A stretch of DNA of 64,000 nt from Pseudisothecium myosuroides (taxonomy: Eukaryota; Streptophyta; Bryopsida; Hypnales; Lembophyllaceae), in contig OX637297.1 in assembly GCA_951799445.1 (NCBI GenBank), forward strand, positions 4,774,001 through 4,838,000, read 5' to 3'. A program made the position numbers and the translations under genes. Within the stretch, counting starts at the first letter, position 1; every line of letters begins with the position of its first letter. Positions 34,529-46,006 of the stretch are shown piece by piece. The notes beneath the pieces are model-generated. The model was not told the DNA's origin and did no database searches. It saw only the letters and a program-made list of their open reading frames with translations.

Positions 34529-34985
34529 TTAACCCCTATATGCCCAAAACCTTCTTTTAGTTTTACGGATTTGCTCCAATTTCATAAGAAAAGTCAACAA
34601 ATTTTACAATTCTACGAATTTTAGGGAAATGGTTATCGTACAAATTCTAAAGGGACTTGTTAAAGATCACATAGAAAAAGAACACACAACAACATCACTT
34701 ATGGATCGAAAAAATATAATGTGGGAATCTCAGGGTGTTCAAACTCCTATATTGATTTGAAGTCTTCCGATCCACTTTTCACATGTCAAATCTAGAAACT
34801 GGTTACATTCAAAAATATGAAGTTCAATGGGATAACATTTATAACCCCTATCAATTTCAGGCTTCTCACAAATAAGCTATTTAATTACTCAAAATGAAGC
34901 TTTTACTTCCAAATATGCTAGAAGTTCAGGAACTTCAACTACAAATCTTTACTACAAAACAGATAAGCTAAACCCTTCAAACACT
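34529..34985 (+). mobile_element. TTAA MITE type II, left-end fragment
   Basis: Begins TTAACCCCTATATGCCCAAA and shares a 400-bp block with 40396-40900 and the reverse of 46677-47259, including TTGAAGTCTTYCRATCCWCTTTTC and CATCACTTATG. No opposite terminus is found before the hAT gene. Confidence 0.6.
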
Positions 34986-35010
34986 AATGTCTACTATACT
35001 GCCTAGACAT

Positions 35011-38000
35011 CTAGTTCCTTGGTCCGTAAGTGGAATTGCTGTGTACTTCATCAACGTCGGGGTCCGTATCCTCATGCGACTCTAGGGGGTTCCTATTGTC
35101 CCCCGAGCTCTCGTTCTCGTCATCTTCTCTTGTTACTAGTTCATTTCGTATCTCACGTTCAATCTCAAAGTTAAGGTTCTGTACTTCAATATCTTGACCA
35201 CCCGGGACTTCCGTTGGCACCAATCGTTTCGTGAGCCTCCTAGCATCGGTGGTTCCATCAATGTTGGGCCCTTCTCTATTTGGCTGACCAACAATTTGCG
35301 TGGAACATTCCGCCCCCATGCTATATTGTTGGACAACCTTGTTTACACGTTTAGGATTCCTCTGTGCCCTCTCATCCCTGGTCCTGAAACGCTTCTTTGT
35401 TCTTCTTCTGCGTCCATGCACTGCACGTGATGATTCTCCAAGGCCAAATAGAAGTGAAGGTTGAGTGGGCTGGGGAACTGAGCCACGAACGTCTTCATCA
35501 ACGCTCACTATTGCACGTCGGTGTCCAGGCAGCCTTGCTGGAGGGGTAGGAATAGACCTCCTGACCGTAGCCAAGTTCGTGGCTCTTCCACGATTGGAGG
35601 GTGCATTACGCGTCATGTTCAGGACTCTATCCAATGGAACATTATCTGAATCATATCCCCTTGCATTAGATGTTCGAGGGTTTCCTTCGTTCAATACTGC
35701 TGGAATTGGAATTCTCTCGTGTGGCACTTCATCAACGAGAGGTGCCTCTCCTTGCCATTCACTTCCTAAACTTCTATGTGCAGCGCTCCGAAGATTCATT
35801 GCTGGGCTCAAAGGCACCCGTGCTAGTACCGGAGATCTCGTCCGCCGTGAGGATGTTGCCATAGGACTACGTAAGCCTTATTCGTTTAATACTGCAGGAA
35901 TTGGAATTCTCTCATGTGCCACTTCATCGACAGGAGGTGCCTGAGCTTGCCGTTCACTTCCCAAACTTCTACGTGCACCGCTTTGAAGATTCATTGCTGG
36001 ACTCGAAGGCACCCGTTCTGGTACTAGAGATCTCGTCTGCCAATTTGATGCTGGCATAGGGCTACCTAAGCCTTCGATGTCCAAATTGGGAGTTAATTCC
36101 CTCAACGGCGATAAATCCTCTATTGGATCCGCATGCCACGCACGAACCTGGACCGATGAAGGTGAACGTAAGATTTCTTCCTCAGCTGAATTGTTGCCAT
36201 CATTGCTTGCCGCAAACGTGTTTGGATAAAAACGTTGTCGTCGATAAGGAGACACATGAGGAGGAATCATTGCAGCCCAGACATTGCCGCGTAGGCGCTC
36301 CTCTTTGTCCCTACGATTCTCGTTCACTTCCATGAAATCGGGAATCACTTCTTCCTCATCTTCCGATTCCAATGGCTCATCCTGCTCCGGAGCCTCACCC
36401 TCCTCTATAAGGAGGTCCTCGTAGAAAAGAGCAGGGTTGTGTCCACGTTTCTCACGTTCCAGTTTACTGTTCGTGTAAATGTATACCAATGTCTCCACCT
36501 TGGATGTGGCTAGGCGGTTTTGCACTTTATTGTGCACAAATGAATACATGCTCCAATTCCTCTCACATGAAAATGTTGAGTACGTCAACCCAAGAATTCT
36601 CTTTGCAATCTTCGGAAGAGCATTGCCACCCACCCGGTTCCACCACTGATGAGGGAGTAATTTACATTGATTGATATCGGGAGCCTCCAACAAGGGGTCG
36701 AATGGACCGGTCTTCTCTTCAAATTGAGTCAACTCCATCATTGCCTCATAAACAGACACTCCCAATGGCGCGCTCATTTTTCGTATGACTTGATTCAGGG
36801 CTCGCTTGGCTTCTCCATCATTATGAATGGAAGGTAAATTTGTCAAGAAGGGGTTCAATAGTGCCCCCGCAAAGTGCAAGTCTGTTCTCATCAACTTCCA
36901 ACGAGCGTCAAATTGCTTCTCGTACCTGTCTGCCACCACCGAATCTAGCGCAAACGGCCTTTGTCTCAGACTAAACACATGGGTTTTCAACTTCGCCATT
37001 ATTATCCAAGCTTGAGGCATTGCCAGAATTTTGCCATCAAAATGACGAAGAGCCAAGAGGACGGGCTCTACCATGTACAAAAAATTGTTGCACCTTGTCC
37101 AGAACGCATCCGCTTTTATGTTCGTCCGACACTCCTTTCCTCGGGCAAGAAGTACGCGCCCGTTTTTCCTCTGCTCCAAATTGAACTCAAACACCATGTA
37201 GGTGTCATCACTGACCACAAAGTTCAACGCTTGACGTAACTCCACCAAACGGTCTATCATCAAGAAATTGGTGGCAAAGCGTGTTTGACCTGGAAGTCTC
37301 AACGCCTTGTTCGGTGACCACTTCCGAAACAAAGCCAAAGTAAATTGGTATTTTTTTATGTACTTCACTATATCCCTACAATCTGCCACCAATTCCTTCA
37401 TCTTCAAATCTTTTCCCCAATCTTCCAAAAGTAAGTCCAGGATGTGTGTTGCACATCCCTGTTTATACATATGAGGGTACTTCAACTCCAAGCTTGTTAT
37501 GGCCCCTGTCATTACTGCAGCGTTGTTCGTACAAAGTTGCACAATGTTGAGAGGGCCAACCTCCTCTATGTATTTCAACATCTTCTCCGTCGTGTAGGCA
37601 ATGTCCTTTCTATCTCTCGTGCTATCCACCGATCCCAAAAAGACATCCCCAGCAGGACAGACCAGCATCATGTTCATCAATGGACGCACATTGGTATCAA
37701 ATCAACCATGTCACGCCCCTATCTCCCCTTGGGGTGCCCGAAGTGTCTTGGTGAACAAGGAGGACCTTGGGGTGACTCCCCAAGCCTTGCAATAGACTAG
37801 AAAGGGAGTTTTGTGAGACTCCCGATCGAACAGGGCGCAATAGAGCCCTGGATTTGTAAGATGTGGTGGATTGTCTTACATTCTTGAAAAGCCCTTGAGA
37901 ATACGCATCCAACCATCCTTATAACGCGTGATTTGGAGTTGTTAGCTAGGAGTTATGGACGTTCAAAGTTGACTATGTTCCAGTGGCGACCGAGACACTT

Positions 38001-39738
38001 AAGGGCTAGGAGAGAGGGTTTTCAATGATTCCCTCAAGGAAGTATGGCATGTAGCATATCATTGGAAAGCTACAAATACAAGGAAGCAAGAATGACTAGC
38101 ATTACGAGGTTCTAAGCTATGAGCCAAAAGTTATGGCCAAGAGAAGGGCCGTGGTGAAGGCGTGACGCCTCCCCCAGTGAACCCGAATCTTTGGAAGGCC
38201 ATAACTTTGTGAGATCTTGTCCAAATGGGACGAGTGAAGAGTCCATTGGCATCTACTTGTTGCGCAGATATCTAAAATGGGCTCGCATGTGGTATTTGGA
38301 GCTCTGACCGCAAAGTTACACCGTTTGGAAGTTCGGGAGTCCAAATGGTGACGAAACTTGGCCATTTCGGGTGGGAAATGGGTGGTCTTCCAAAACCCAA
38401 GTGGGTTTGGGGTGTACCTTCGACCCACAAGGGGGGGGTCTGCCGAATGCCACAGAAAGTACTATAGGAGGGGTTGGTCTCCCTCCTCACTCCCTCTTGG
38501 AGCCTTGGTGAGTCCCGGTGAACTCAAGGTTGGTGATGTGACTTCACCACCGGTCCAAGGTACCATGGGACACTTGTGTGTGTGTCCCGGGGCACCGGTT
38601 GGGTGGAGTCCCGCTCCTTGCTAGGCCACACTCGATGTGTCCCGAGTTGTGAGTCCCGGTTAGTCATGTTGGAAAAAGTAGCAAATGCAAGATGGGCTAG
38701 CATGGAGTGGGGTAACACTCAAGGGCGGTTAGGACCGTGGTGAGTAGTGCCACCATGAGTCCTTATACATTGAGATGGAAGTTCCGCCCCATGTTACCAA
38801 GTGATATGCCGGGTGCCACGAGTGGAGTGCGTGTTAGTAGTCCCGGTGACTGGAACTTAACAAAATGAGTTGGAAATGAAGACTAACTTTGTATGTGCTC
38901 GGCATGTGCAGTGTTAGGCAGTTTGTGACCCAAGTGAAGTTGTGAAGTGTCATTTGGGTCGCGACAAACCATCCGAATAAAAAGTCGCTCTGTACTGGCT
39001 AATAGAGTTCTTCGTTTTCTCAAAGACCACATTCGTAACGGCTACTTTCTTCACATCTATCATCTTTGTCCACACTGCGTTGTACGATGGCGGGTGGTAC
39101 ACAATTCCAGCTGCCGCCGTTTCCTTGACTGCGTTCACAAAGGCATGGTGTCGCACAACATTGAATGCAATATTGGCCTCATAAAAGAAAGAAGCCCACA
39201 TCTTATCTAACTTCTGCCTGAGGCCCACCTGTAACGCCTCATCCATACTTCTTTGACGGGAAACGGAAGGCCAATTAGGCCTTCTCTGGACTACGGCGGG
39301 AGTAGAATCTACTGAATCGGGAGTAGGAGTTGTTGTTTCGTCCATGCCAGTAGGGTTCGCTGAGACTTCCGCCTCCACGTCCACTAGAGGCTGAACAAGG
39401 GACTCTGCTACTGCATTGTCTACATTACCGGGAATTGGTGCCTCATACATCTCTTCGTAGCTCATGGATTTAGGAACAACCCCTCCACAATTTTCAAACT
39501 TCTGACGTACACACCTTGGCATTTCCTTACAACGATCTGACGTGGGATTACCACCATGTCCAAAATGAATGAATGCCCTCTTTTGTACAAATGCTATACT
39601 CCAGCCACAAAAAACGCATTTTCGAGGATGGACCGAATCGTCGTTCTCAGTGCACGGAACAAGCCAAGGGTCCCACTCCTTTGTAGCGCTACGTGTGTCG
39701 TTTACATTTTCTCCCTTCCCCACACCTCGTCTAGCCAT
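35011..39738 (-). pseudogene. hAT-superfamily transposase, disabled (contains a solo LTR)
   Basis: N-terminal part (39738-38972): BED-like zinc finger (KCVFCGW ... FIHFGHGG ... C). It then gives FYSDG at the split, where a solo LTR (37709-38966) lies. The frame continues exactly when the insert and one TSD copy are ignored, except that the Trp of the usual DGW motif is TGA. The DUF659-type core follows (VRPLMNMMLVCPAGDVFLGS, CTNNAAVM, GCATHILDLLLEDWGK) and the hAT dimerisation domain (ERNWSMYSFVHNKVQNRL...LVYIY). The expected catalytic Asp before NNAA is Asn (AAC for GAC). After PAVLNE a TAA (35878-35880) is followed in frame by a tandemly repeated 65-residue tail segment and a long Arg-rich acidic tail. 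The total of about 1,150 residues is longer than most hAT transposases. Cut-and-paste transposase by family; this copy cannot be active. Confidence 0.85.
37709..38966. mobile_element. Solo LTR (1,258 bp) inserted in the hAT gene
   Basis: Begins TGTCACGCCCC and ends GGGTCGCGACA (TG...CA), flanked by perfect 5-bp direct repeats AACCA (37704-37708 and 38967-38971). There is no coding content. This is the textbook signature of a solo LTR left by recombination of an LTR retrotransposon. Removing it and one AACCA joins the two hAT halves in frame. Orientation is undetermined because both ends read TG on either strand. Confidence 0.9.
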
Positions 39739-39984
39739 AATGGAAATCCACTACGGATTCAAAGAAAAATACTGTATCGATTGAACTGATAATGTATAGA
39801 AAGTTATGACAAAGTCACCCGCTAAAAGAGGTCTTGTGAACCCCTCAAAGCAAGGTTATTGCCCTCCGATGAACCAAAACGTCCGCAGGAAGCCTCTTTC
39901 GAAGATTCAAGTCCAGAGTCTAATCATCGGAGCAAGTTGAGAGACTAATGTTGCCCACGAGCTTTGTAGTAACGGACTCCCTAG
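39739..39984. other. hAT upstream region
   Basis: No gene. This is the likely 5' flank and promoter of the hAT gene; no clear TATA box or terminal inverted repeat is identified. Confidence 0.4.
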
Positions 39985-40322
39985 ACCCGAGGTCGCCCCC
40001 TCTGCGACTGCGGATCCACATCTCTAAACCTGAATTCGCCGGAAGGGCGACTGCGGCTAAAGGGCGACCTTGCGTCTATCCAAAGGACGACCTCGGGTCC
40101 TAACCGGAATTTTTGAAATTTGGGCGACCACGGGTTCGAAACCGACCTCGCGGCCAAGAGGGCGACCTCGGGTACTCTGCTGAGGCGACCTTGCATCCCC
40201 TGCTATGGAAAACTCGGGTACTCTGATGGGGCGACCGCGCGTACAGGTAGTGACCGCGGGTCTTCTACTTGGCCGACCTCGGGATTGGAGCGACCTCAAA
40301 TGCAAGAGCAACCGCGAGTACA
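39985..40322 (+). repeat. GGCGACCTCGGGTC minisatellite, cluster 2
   Basis: Degenerate copies such as GGACGACCTCGGGTCC, GGGCGACCTCGGGTAC and GCGACCGCGCGTAC, mostly in the same orientation as cluster 1. The first copy (39994-40004) is inverted. It lies on the 5' side of the hAT gene, 70 bp before another type II MITE end. Confidence 0.85.
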
Positions 40323-40395
40323 AGGCAAGTTCTTTTTCCCTTCCCCGGAAGTGCGAGCGGTAAAAACATAGAAAATTCTAATGTAGCATAACCTT

Positions 40396-40900
40396 TTAAC
40401 CCCTAAATTCATAAGGCCTTCTATGAACTTTGGAGAATTGCTCGAAATTGACCCAGAAAACAACATTTTAAATGGTTATATTTCTTTGCTTTATTGTAAA
40501 CATATTAATGTACCAATTCTAATTAGATACATAAGAAATCACCGAAAAGAAAAAAAAAATATCACTTATGATTCAAAGATTATAATAACTGATCGTGCTG
40601 GTCTTGAAATACTGGTAGTCACTTGAAGTCTTTCAATCCTCTTTTCACATGCCAAGTTTACAAAGGTGTTCACCCCAAAAATTTGAGGTAAACGTCCTAT
40701 TCTACATAACCCTAATCAATTCATGGCTTTTCAAAATGTACTCTCTTTTTTCTTAAGGATTTAAGGTCTAAGGTTATTTCAACTTCAAGATCCAGTGCAT
40801 TTCAGGTTCAGCTCGAAGTCAAGCCTTCAACAAGACAAAAAGTCGTGATCACAATGGACACCCTTTCTATTGAATTTCTAAAGTGATTTTGTATACTTCT
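40396..40900 (+). mobile_element. TTAA MITE type II, second copy (right end decayed)
   Basis: Begins TTAACCCCTAAATTCATAAGG and follows the same 500-bp sequence as the reverse of 46007-47259 (shared TTGAAGTCTTTCAATCCTC, CAAGATCCAGTGCATTTCAG). The opposite terminus is not recognisable before the next MITE at 41006. Confidence 0.65.
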
Positions 40901-41005
40901 GTGGGGCACTTCAATAAAATTTGTTAAGCCTTCTCATGTTTGTATACATCATTCCAAATCGTCGTATACGTACTAAATTGTAAATAAATTAATGTCTGTT
41001 GCTTC

Positions 41006-41935
41006 TTAACCCCTAAAGGACCGTTTGTTCCCTCGAGGGACAATTTGGGTTTGGGCAAGTTCCTACGGTCTCAATTTTGGGTGATTTTTTCTAGGATTTT
41101 CTGAGGGCGTGTATTTTTGTGAGAGCTTTGTGAATATATTGTTTTTATTTTAATTGATGCCCGGAAGAAAAAGTTATGGCACAATAAGCACCAAGTTTGG
41201 CGGGCAGCACCAACAAAATCACAATAAATGAAAAAAAAAATTGGCAAATTTTTTTTTCAAAGATTATATTTTTGTCTACATGTGAAGCTTTATTTCATTC
41301 AATTTGGACTAATAATGAGAAAGTTCTGGACAATCTTAGTTTTGCGGGCAATCTAAGCATCTTTTAGGCAAAGTAACTTTTAGAATTCATTTTTTGAATG
41401 CAATTTGTAAGAATTTTAAGAATAAATTGTTGGAATGGGTTAGATTTTCTTGCTAGAACAATCTTCCCGTTGGGATTATTGTAATTCAATTCCATCTAAA
41501 TCCTATTAACTATTTAATTTTTTCTTCACTCTTCGACCCATTTCTACTTAACAATTTTTTAATGAATGAAAATTAAGTGTTTTTTTGTTTAAATATTTCT
41601 GGGAGATTCTCCACTCAAATAATTAACATAAATAAGTAGAAAATCAAAATCAGGAGTGCAAAAAACTTGAACTAAAAAAATTCAAAGACAAAACATCTAA
41701 TTAAGCAAGGTGCTCAAAAACTTGTTTCTTTCACTTTAAAGGCATATCTCTTGCAATCTACATGGTCAAAGTTTCTGAAATTTCTTCCACAAATGCATAT
41801 ACTAGTCAAATATAAGATCTAACGGTTGGATATGCCAAAGAAAACCCTTTTTAAAGTTTTCGGCTCTTCACAATAGAAATGGCAGTTTTCACTATAGTTT
41901 GGGTGAAAAAAAAGCCTCAATCCTTTAAGGGTTAA
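41006..41935 (+). mobile_element. TTAA MITE type I, copy 1 (930 bp)
   Basis: Starts TTAACCCCTAAAGGACC and ends CCTTTAAGGGTTAA, with TTAA at both ends. The interior aligns along its length with 52167-53117 and 47256-48091 (for example a TTTTTGTCTACATG block and TATCTTGCAATCTACATGG). It is non-coding, so a non-autonomous element. Confidence 0.8.
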
Positions 41936-42467
41936 AGTATTCCCTGTTTCACAAACACACAAACGATGGAATTCATGTTCATATGTTTTGGCTCATCAAT
42001 GAAGCACATGCAATTCACCATACTTGCTCTACAATGTTCAAAATGGATGGTACCTTTTATTATATATACATGTCGTGGAAAGTACATAGCCTTAGTATAG
42101 CATTGCAACAAGAATACCAAGTCATTCAACATGCACCTTGCCCTTCTGTTTCTCTTTTTCAGCATCATCTTGTTGCCGGCGGATCACCACTCTCTCTTCT
42201 CTTCTGTCATTACCCTTCCAATGAATCGGTCTTGGAAAAATACTCTTACTCCCACAGTTTGATTATTGACTGATTGAAAGTAATATGAGCCTTGTTTTTC
42301 CCTTTGAGCTTTTTCAAGGTCTTTTCGTCTCTCAGAAGACGGCCTAACTTCTCCTTCAAGTCCGCTACTTCGGTTTGACACGTCTCATCTTGCGTAGCAA
42401 AATTTCCCCACTCATACACATCCACGACACGATCAAGAGGGGCTCTGTCTTTAATTTTTTCTAGAAA
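41936..42467. other. No gene seen
   Basis: Plus and minus short frames overlap here without family signal. Probably downstream sequence of the minus coiled-coil gene. Confidence 0.4.
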
Positions 42468-43507
42468 CTATAACCTCCATCGTGCCACTTCCAAGCGTTG
42501 CTTTTCCATCTGCACCTGTTCTCGTCCCTTCTTGCACTTTCCAATTAATTCAGCAAGCCTTTCCGCTGCAAATGAGTTACTACAAGGTTTGGATTGGCGG
42601 TCTCTGGAAAATTTGAGGTAGAATGCTTCCAACTCTAATATCTCTTGCTCTTGCACTGCCAAACGGGTTCGCCTAGTTCCAATTTCTGCTTGTAGGCTTG
42701 CCCCAACATTGCCAAGTAGATTTTCCATGGCCGACTTCCGCAAAATATCACACTCTTCTCGTTTGCCATCCAACTCTTCACGAATCCCCCTAAGTTGACG
42801 TTTATAAATCATTTTCATGAAGGAAGAGGCAGAATCCTCGTGAGATTCAGCTTCAAGGTATTCAACTTGGACCCGTGCGGGTTCTACGAAAGGCGCTCTC
42901 ATTGCAAGAGGCACCACCTAGTCTAGCATTTCAATACCTTCATCGAAATGAAAATCGTCACCCTCTGGCCAGAGTGAAAGGACATACTGTAGTATGTCTT
43001 CATGATAAGGAAGACCGACCCCTCTGGTTCTACCACTGCGAGAGGGGGTACGTATATTGCCAAGTCTTGGCTCCCCCCTACATGCCCTTTTTTTGCTACC
43101 ACCACTGGTAAATCTTCAGCCATGGGCGCGGCTTCCGATGGACCTACATTGTCGGGAGAAAGGTCTTCAACCTCGTCATCTTCAGAGCTTGAATGGTCAG
43201 ACCAAATGAATTGATCATCGGGCACTCCACGCTTGATAAACTTCTTTAATCCTAGCCCAGCCCGTGGAGTGGAGGACGGACCCGCCTTTGGAATGTCTTT
43301 GGTAAGCGGAATGATTGCTTCCTTTGTTCCCTTTATGGTCCTCCAGTCTACTTTGCGCTCCAAGATGACCTCCGCATATACCATTATGCATATGAACAAA
43401 CTGACTTCATTCCTGATTACCGTTTTTGTATTGTACAACGCTTGGTTCACTTCGATACACCGTTGCACAAATGCGTTGTGGCGGAAGTCCAATTTGGACC
43501 CAGACAA
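42468..43507 (-). pseudogene. Acidic coiled-coil protein of the VDW-TIK family, copy 1
   Basis: N-terminal block (43507-43330): FRHNAFVQRCIEVNQALYN, then FICIMVYAEVILERKVDWRTIK. It aligns with the gene at 49537-50949 (MVYTECILLKRVDWTTIK). Then come LKKFIKRGVPDDQFIWSDHSSSEDDE, matching the other's LGKLCIPDEEVVWSAASSSDE, an acidic linker, and a C-terminal coiled coil (REELDGKREECDIL, RLAVQEQEILELEAF, GREQVQMEKQRLEV). A frameshift near 43010 and a TAG just before VVPLAM (42922-42924) break it. The N-terminus seen in the other copy is missing here; instead the kinase-like gene starts divergently in the same DNA. I know no named family. Two diverged copies in one window argue for a transposon-borne gene. 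Confidence 0.55.
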
Positions 43508-45028
43508 TCTAGAGCAGTTTGAAGTGCCTATATCTACAAGTCAAGTGACGGGTAGTACACGTCGGTCAAGGAAGAAGAAAAAGAGGACAGCACATGAGAG
43601 GGACCCAACGTATCCTCCTGTACCCTATACAAGGTATGCATACAAGGTGTGTCTGGAATGATATGAGGGAAAAAGTGTAGAGTTCTTGGAGGCCACCTAC
43701 TTGAGGGATCCAACAACGGGTAGCCCAAAGTTGACGGACGATTTGTCAGCGCGAATCTTAAGTAAGTGCAAAGAATCGCAGGAGTTTTGCGACGTGGAGT
43801 TAACTTACAATAACAATATCTATTGTTGGCTTGATGATGTTATCCAGCCATGCATCTTCAACACGCACAGATTGATGGAGGAAATGCGACCGGAAGTCCC
43901 AGGGTATCCAGGAGATGAAGGTGCCACTGAATTCCGAGGGAAGATGGACTGGTGGCACAAAGCAGCAATGAAACTCGCAAAGCATGGAGCGAGGGGATTC
44001 AAGTGGAAAAATGTTGCTACGACGTTGGCGTTACCGCGAGATGGTGGATTGTCCATCATATGGATCTCTCCTTTGGCGAAGGTGGTGGCCCTCACTAGAT
44101 ACGATCGTCAAGGTGGATACGGAAAGGTGCGCAAGGTGCGCATTGAAGGGATGGACACAATCCCGCCGCACATCGTTCTTGCTGGGAAGATGCCAAAGAC
44201 CGAGAACAAGCATGATGTGAGGGTGGAACGGTCAATAGAGGCCTTGGCATGTCCCTTAAATCATCCTGCTATAGTTAAATTTTTTCCATTAACAGGAAAA
44301 ACATGGAATCGTACACGTTATGGTGGAACGGTGGCAACCTTGATGAGTTGAAGTCACTCGATAAGAAGGTGGCAATAAGCGTTGAATGGAACGAAGTGAG
44401 GCGAGTGAGGGAACTTCCAGAGGAGAAACAAAAAGAAGTTAGCCTCTTTCGAAGGCACAAGGCAAAGTTGGCGTGGGCTCTCGTATTTGTGACTAATCTC
44501 ATGCACAAGTCCTTGGTGCTGCACAATGACTTGTCTCCGAGGAATATAATGTTGCATTTTCCCGATTATTCGAACGAGATAATCCACATTGGGATTTGTG
44601 ATTGGGGAATTGCAAGTTGTATTGACGAAAAAGCCCCATCGCATTATGGATATCCAAGTGAGGTACAGAAGCAGGAAGAACAATCTTGTCGTTGGTGGGT
44701 GGCTCCTGAGTTGTTTTATGCGTTTGGGCCTCCAAATTCGGATACGAGCATATCTATTATGCAATCAACGCGGAAATATACGCAGCAATCGGACTCATAA
44801 TCTATTGGGAAGTTGACCGAATGGATGAGGATTGGTGAGATGAGTGAGTTCGACAAGGACCTATTCAAGGATGCCGACGGGTCTACGTTCTTTGCGTATA
44901 AGTTGGATCAACTCGTGCACCCAGACCCAAAGATTAGATCGACATGTATGGAGTTGACAACATTGCTGATGGCTCCACCATGGAACATGAAGCCCCCGGA
45001 AGCAGTTTTCCGTGACTCACCTTTGTAG
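43500..45028 (+). pseudogene. Protein-kinase-like protein, disabled
   Basis: An N-terminal extension has a basic RRSRKKKKR patch (possible nuclear signal) and then a unique 150-residue region. A TGA after YKVCLE (43659-43661) is in frame with the following ORF. The kinase part has a Gly loop GGYGKVRKV, a candidate Lys in LAGKMPK, HPAIVKFF, a frameshift near 44305, the hinge-like GGNLDEL, catalytic loop VLHNDLSPRN (HxDxxxxN), CDWGIAS in place of DFG, WWVAPELF in place of APE, and an IYAAIGLIIYWE helix that lies in another frame at about 44775-44820. It ends PPWNMKPPEAVF. HND for HRD and DWG for DFG are unusual but leave the catalytic Asp and Asn. Its 5' end overlaps the divergent coiled-coil gene. 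Likely cargo or accessory gene of a large transposon; this copy is dead. Confidence 0.65.
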
Positions 45029-46006
45029 TGGGAGTGTAGGACTTGATGTTTTGAGTTTAGAACTTTGAAGGAATGAAGTAGTTGGCCATATTTTGCGCCT
45101 CTCATTTTGTATAGGGTACATGATTACGAGAAATAAAATTTCTAGCATGTACAATGTATTATTGAAAGCAATCAATGTGTCTGGAAATTGCCAAGTTCCA
45201 CGTACATCATTTTGAATTTGAATTTCTTTGAGCAAACTATTTATAACTTTGGGATGCGATGCAAGTGGATTCATTTGCTTTGAAACATGTGAATGGTACA
45301 CCTAAGATATGAAAAATCCATGTATTGGTGAATGGATATTGTTGCATAGTCTTTTTGTCATCTATTATTTCATTTGATAATGTAATAATGAAATTTTAAT
45401 CCTTTGTAGACCATGAGCGCAAATGTTGAACAACAAATAAATAAAAGAACATCTGACACTTGTGGAAATGCTATTATGTATCTATTAATTTTTTAATAAA
45501 ATTGTTGTAATCGTTTTAGAGCATTTGTATTGTGTATGATATAAAGATTTTCATTTGCAAAGATGATGTAGTTTACAAGGTCTGGATACTTCTTACTGGA
45601 AGAAATATATCTTTGACTATAGAAAGTGGCCCTTGAAATAAGAGGTGGATAAAAGAAGTCAAATAAGAACCCAAACTCCTAAAGTTCCATGATTTTGTTT
45701 TCCTTGAAAACGCTTTGAAAATGCTATTTCTGATACAAATACCAAATATTTGGAAAAAAAAATTTTTTTTACTCATGTCACCGTTGGATCTTTCCGTACA
45801 TTGTGTTGAAAATATTAGATCAACATTTCAAGAATTTCCACTGTGTGGATTGGAAGAGAAGCATTCAGATCTGTTTTGTTTATTTTTTTGGCCCTATGCA
45901 AAGTAGGGCAGTTGCACTGCAGCAACTCACTTGTCTATGATGTAAAAATGGCTAAAATGGTAGTGCTCTGTTTGACCTTTTTTCAAACAAAAGTTTGCTA
46001 CATGCT
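45029..46006. other. No gene; AT-rich
   Basis: Follows the kinase-like gene; no frame or repeat I can support. Confidence 0.5.

Noticed and set aside
34195..40322. The two minisatellite clusters as LTRs of one retrotransposon around the hAT gene
   Set aside because: They are degenerate short repeats rather than long identical blocks, lack TG...CA ends and enclose a DNA transposase.
44280..44306. A tiny 20-30 bp intron in the kinase gene (GTTAAA...TTAACAG)
   Set aside because: It is far below plausible intron length and other frameshifts follow near 44775 and 44845; a frameshift is simpler.
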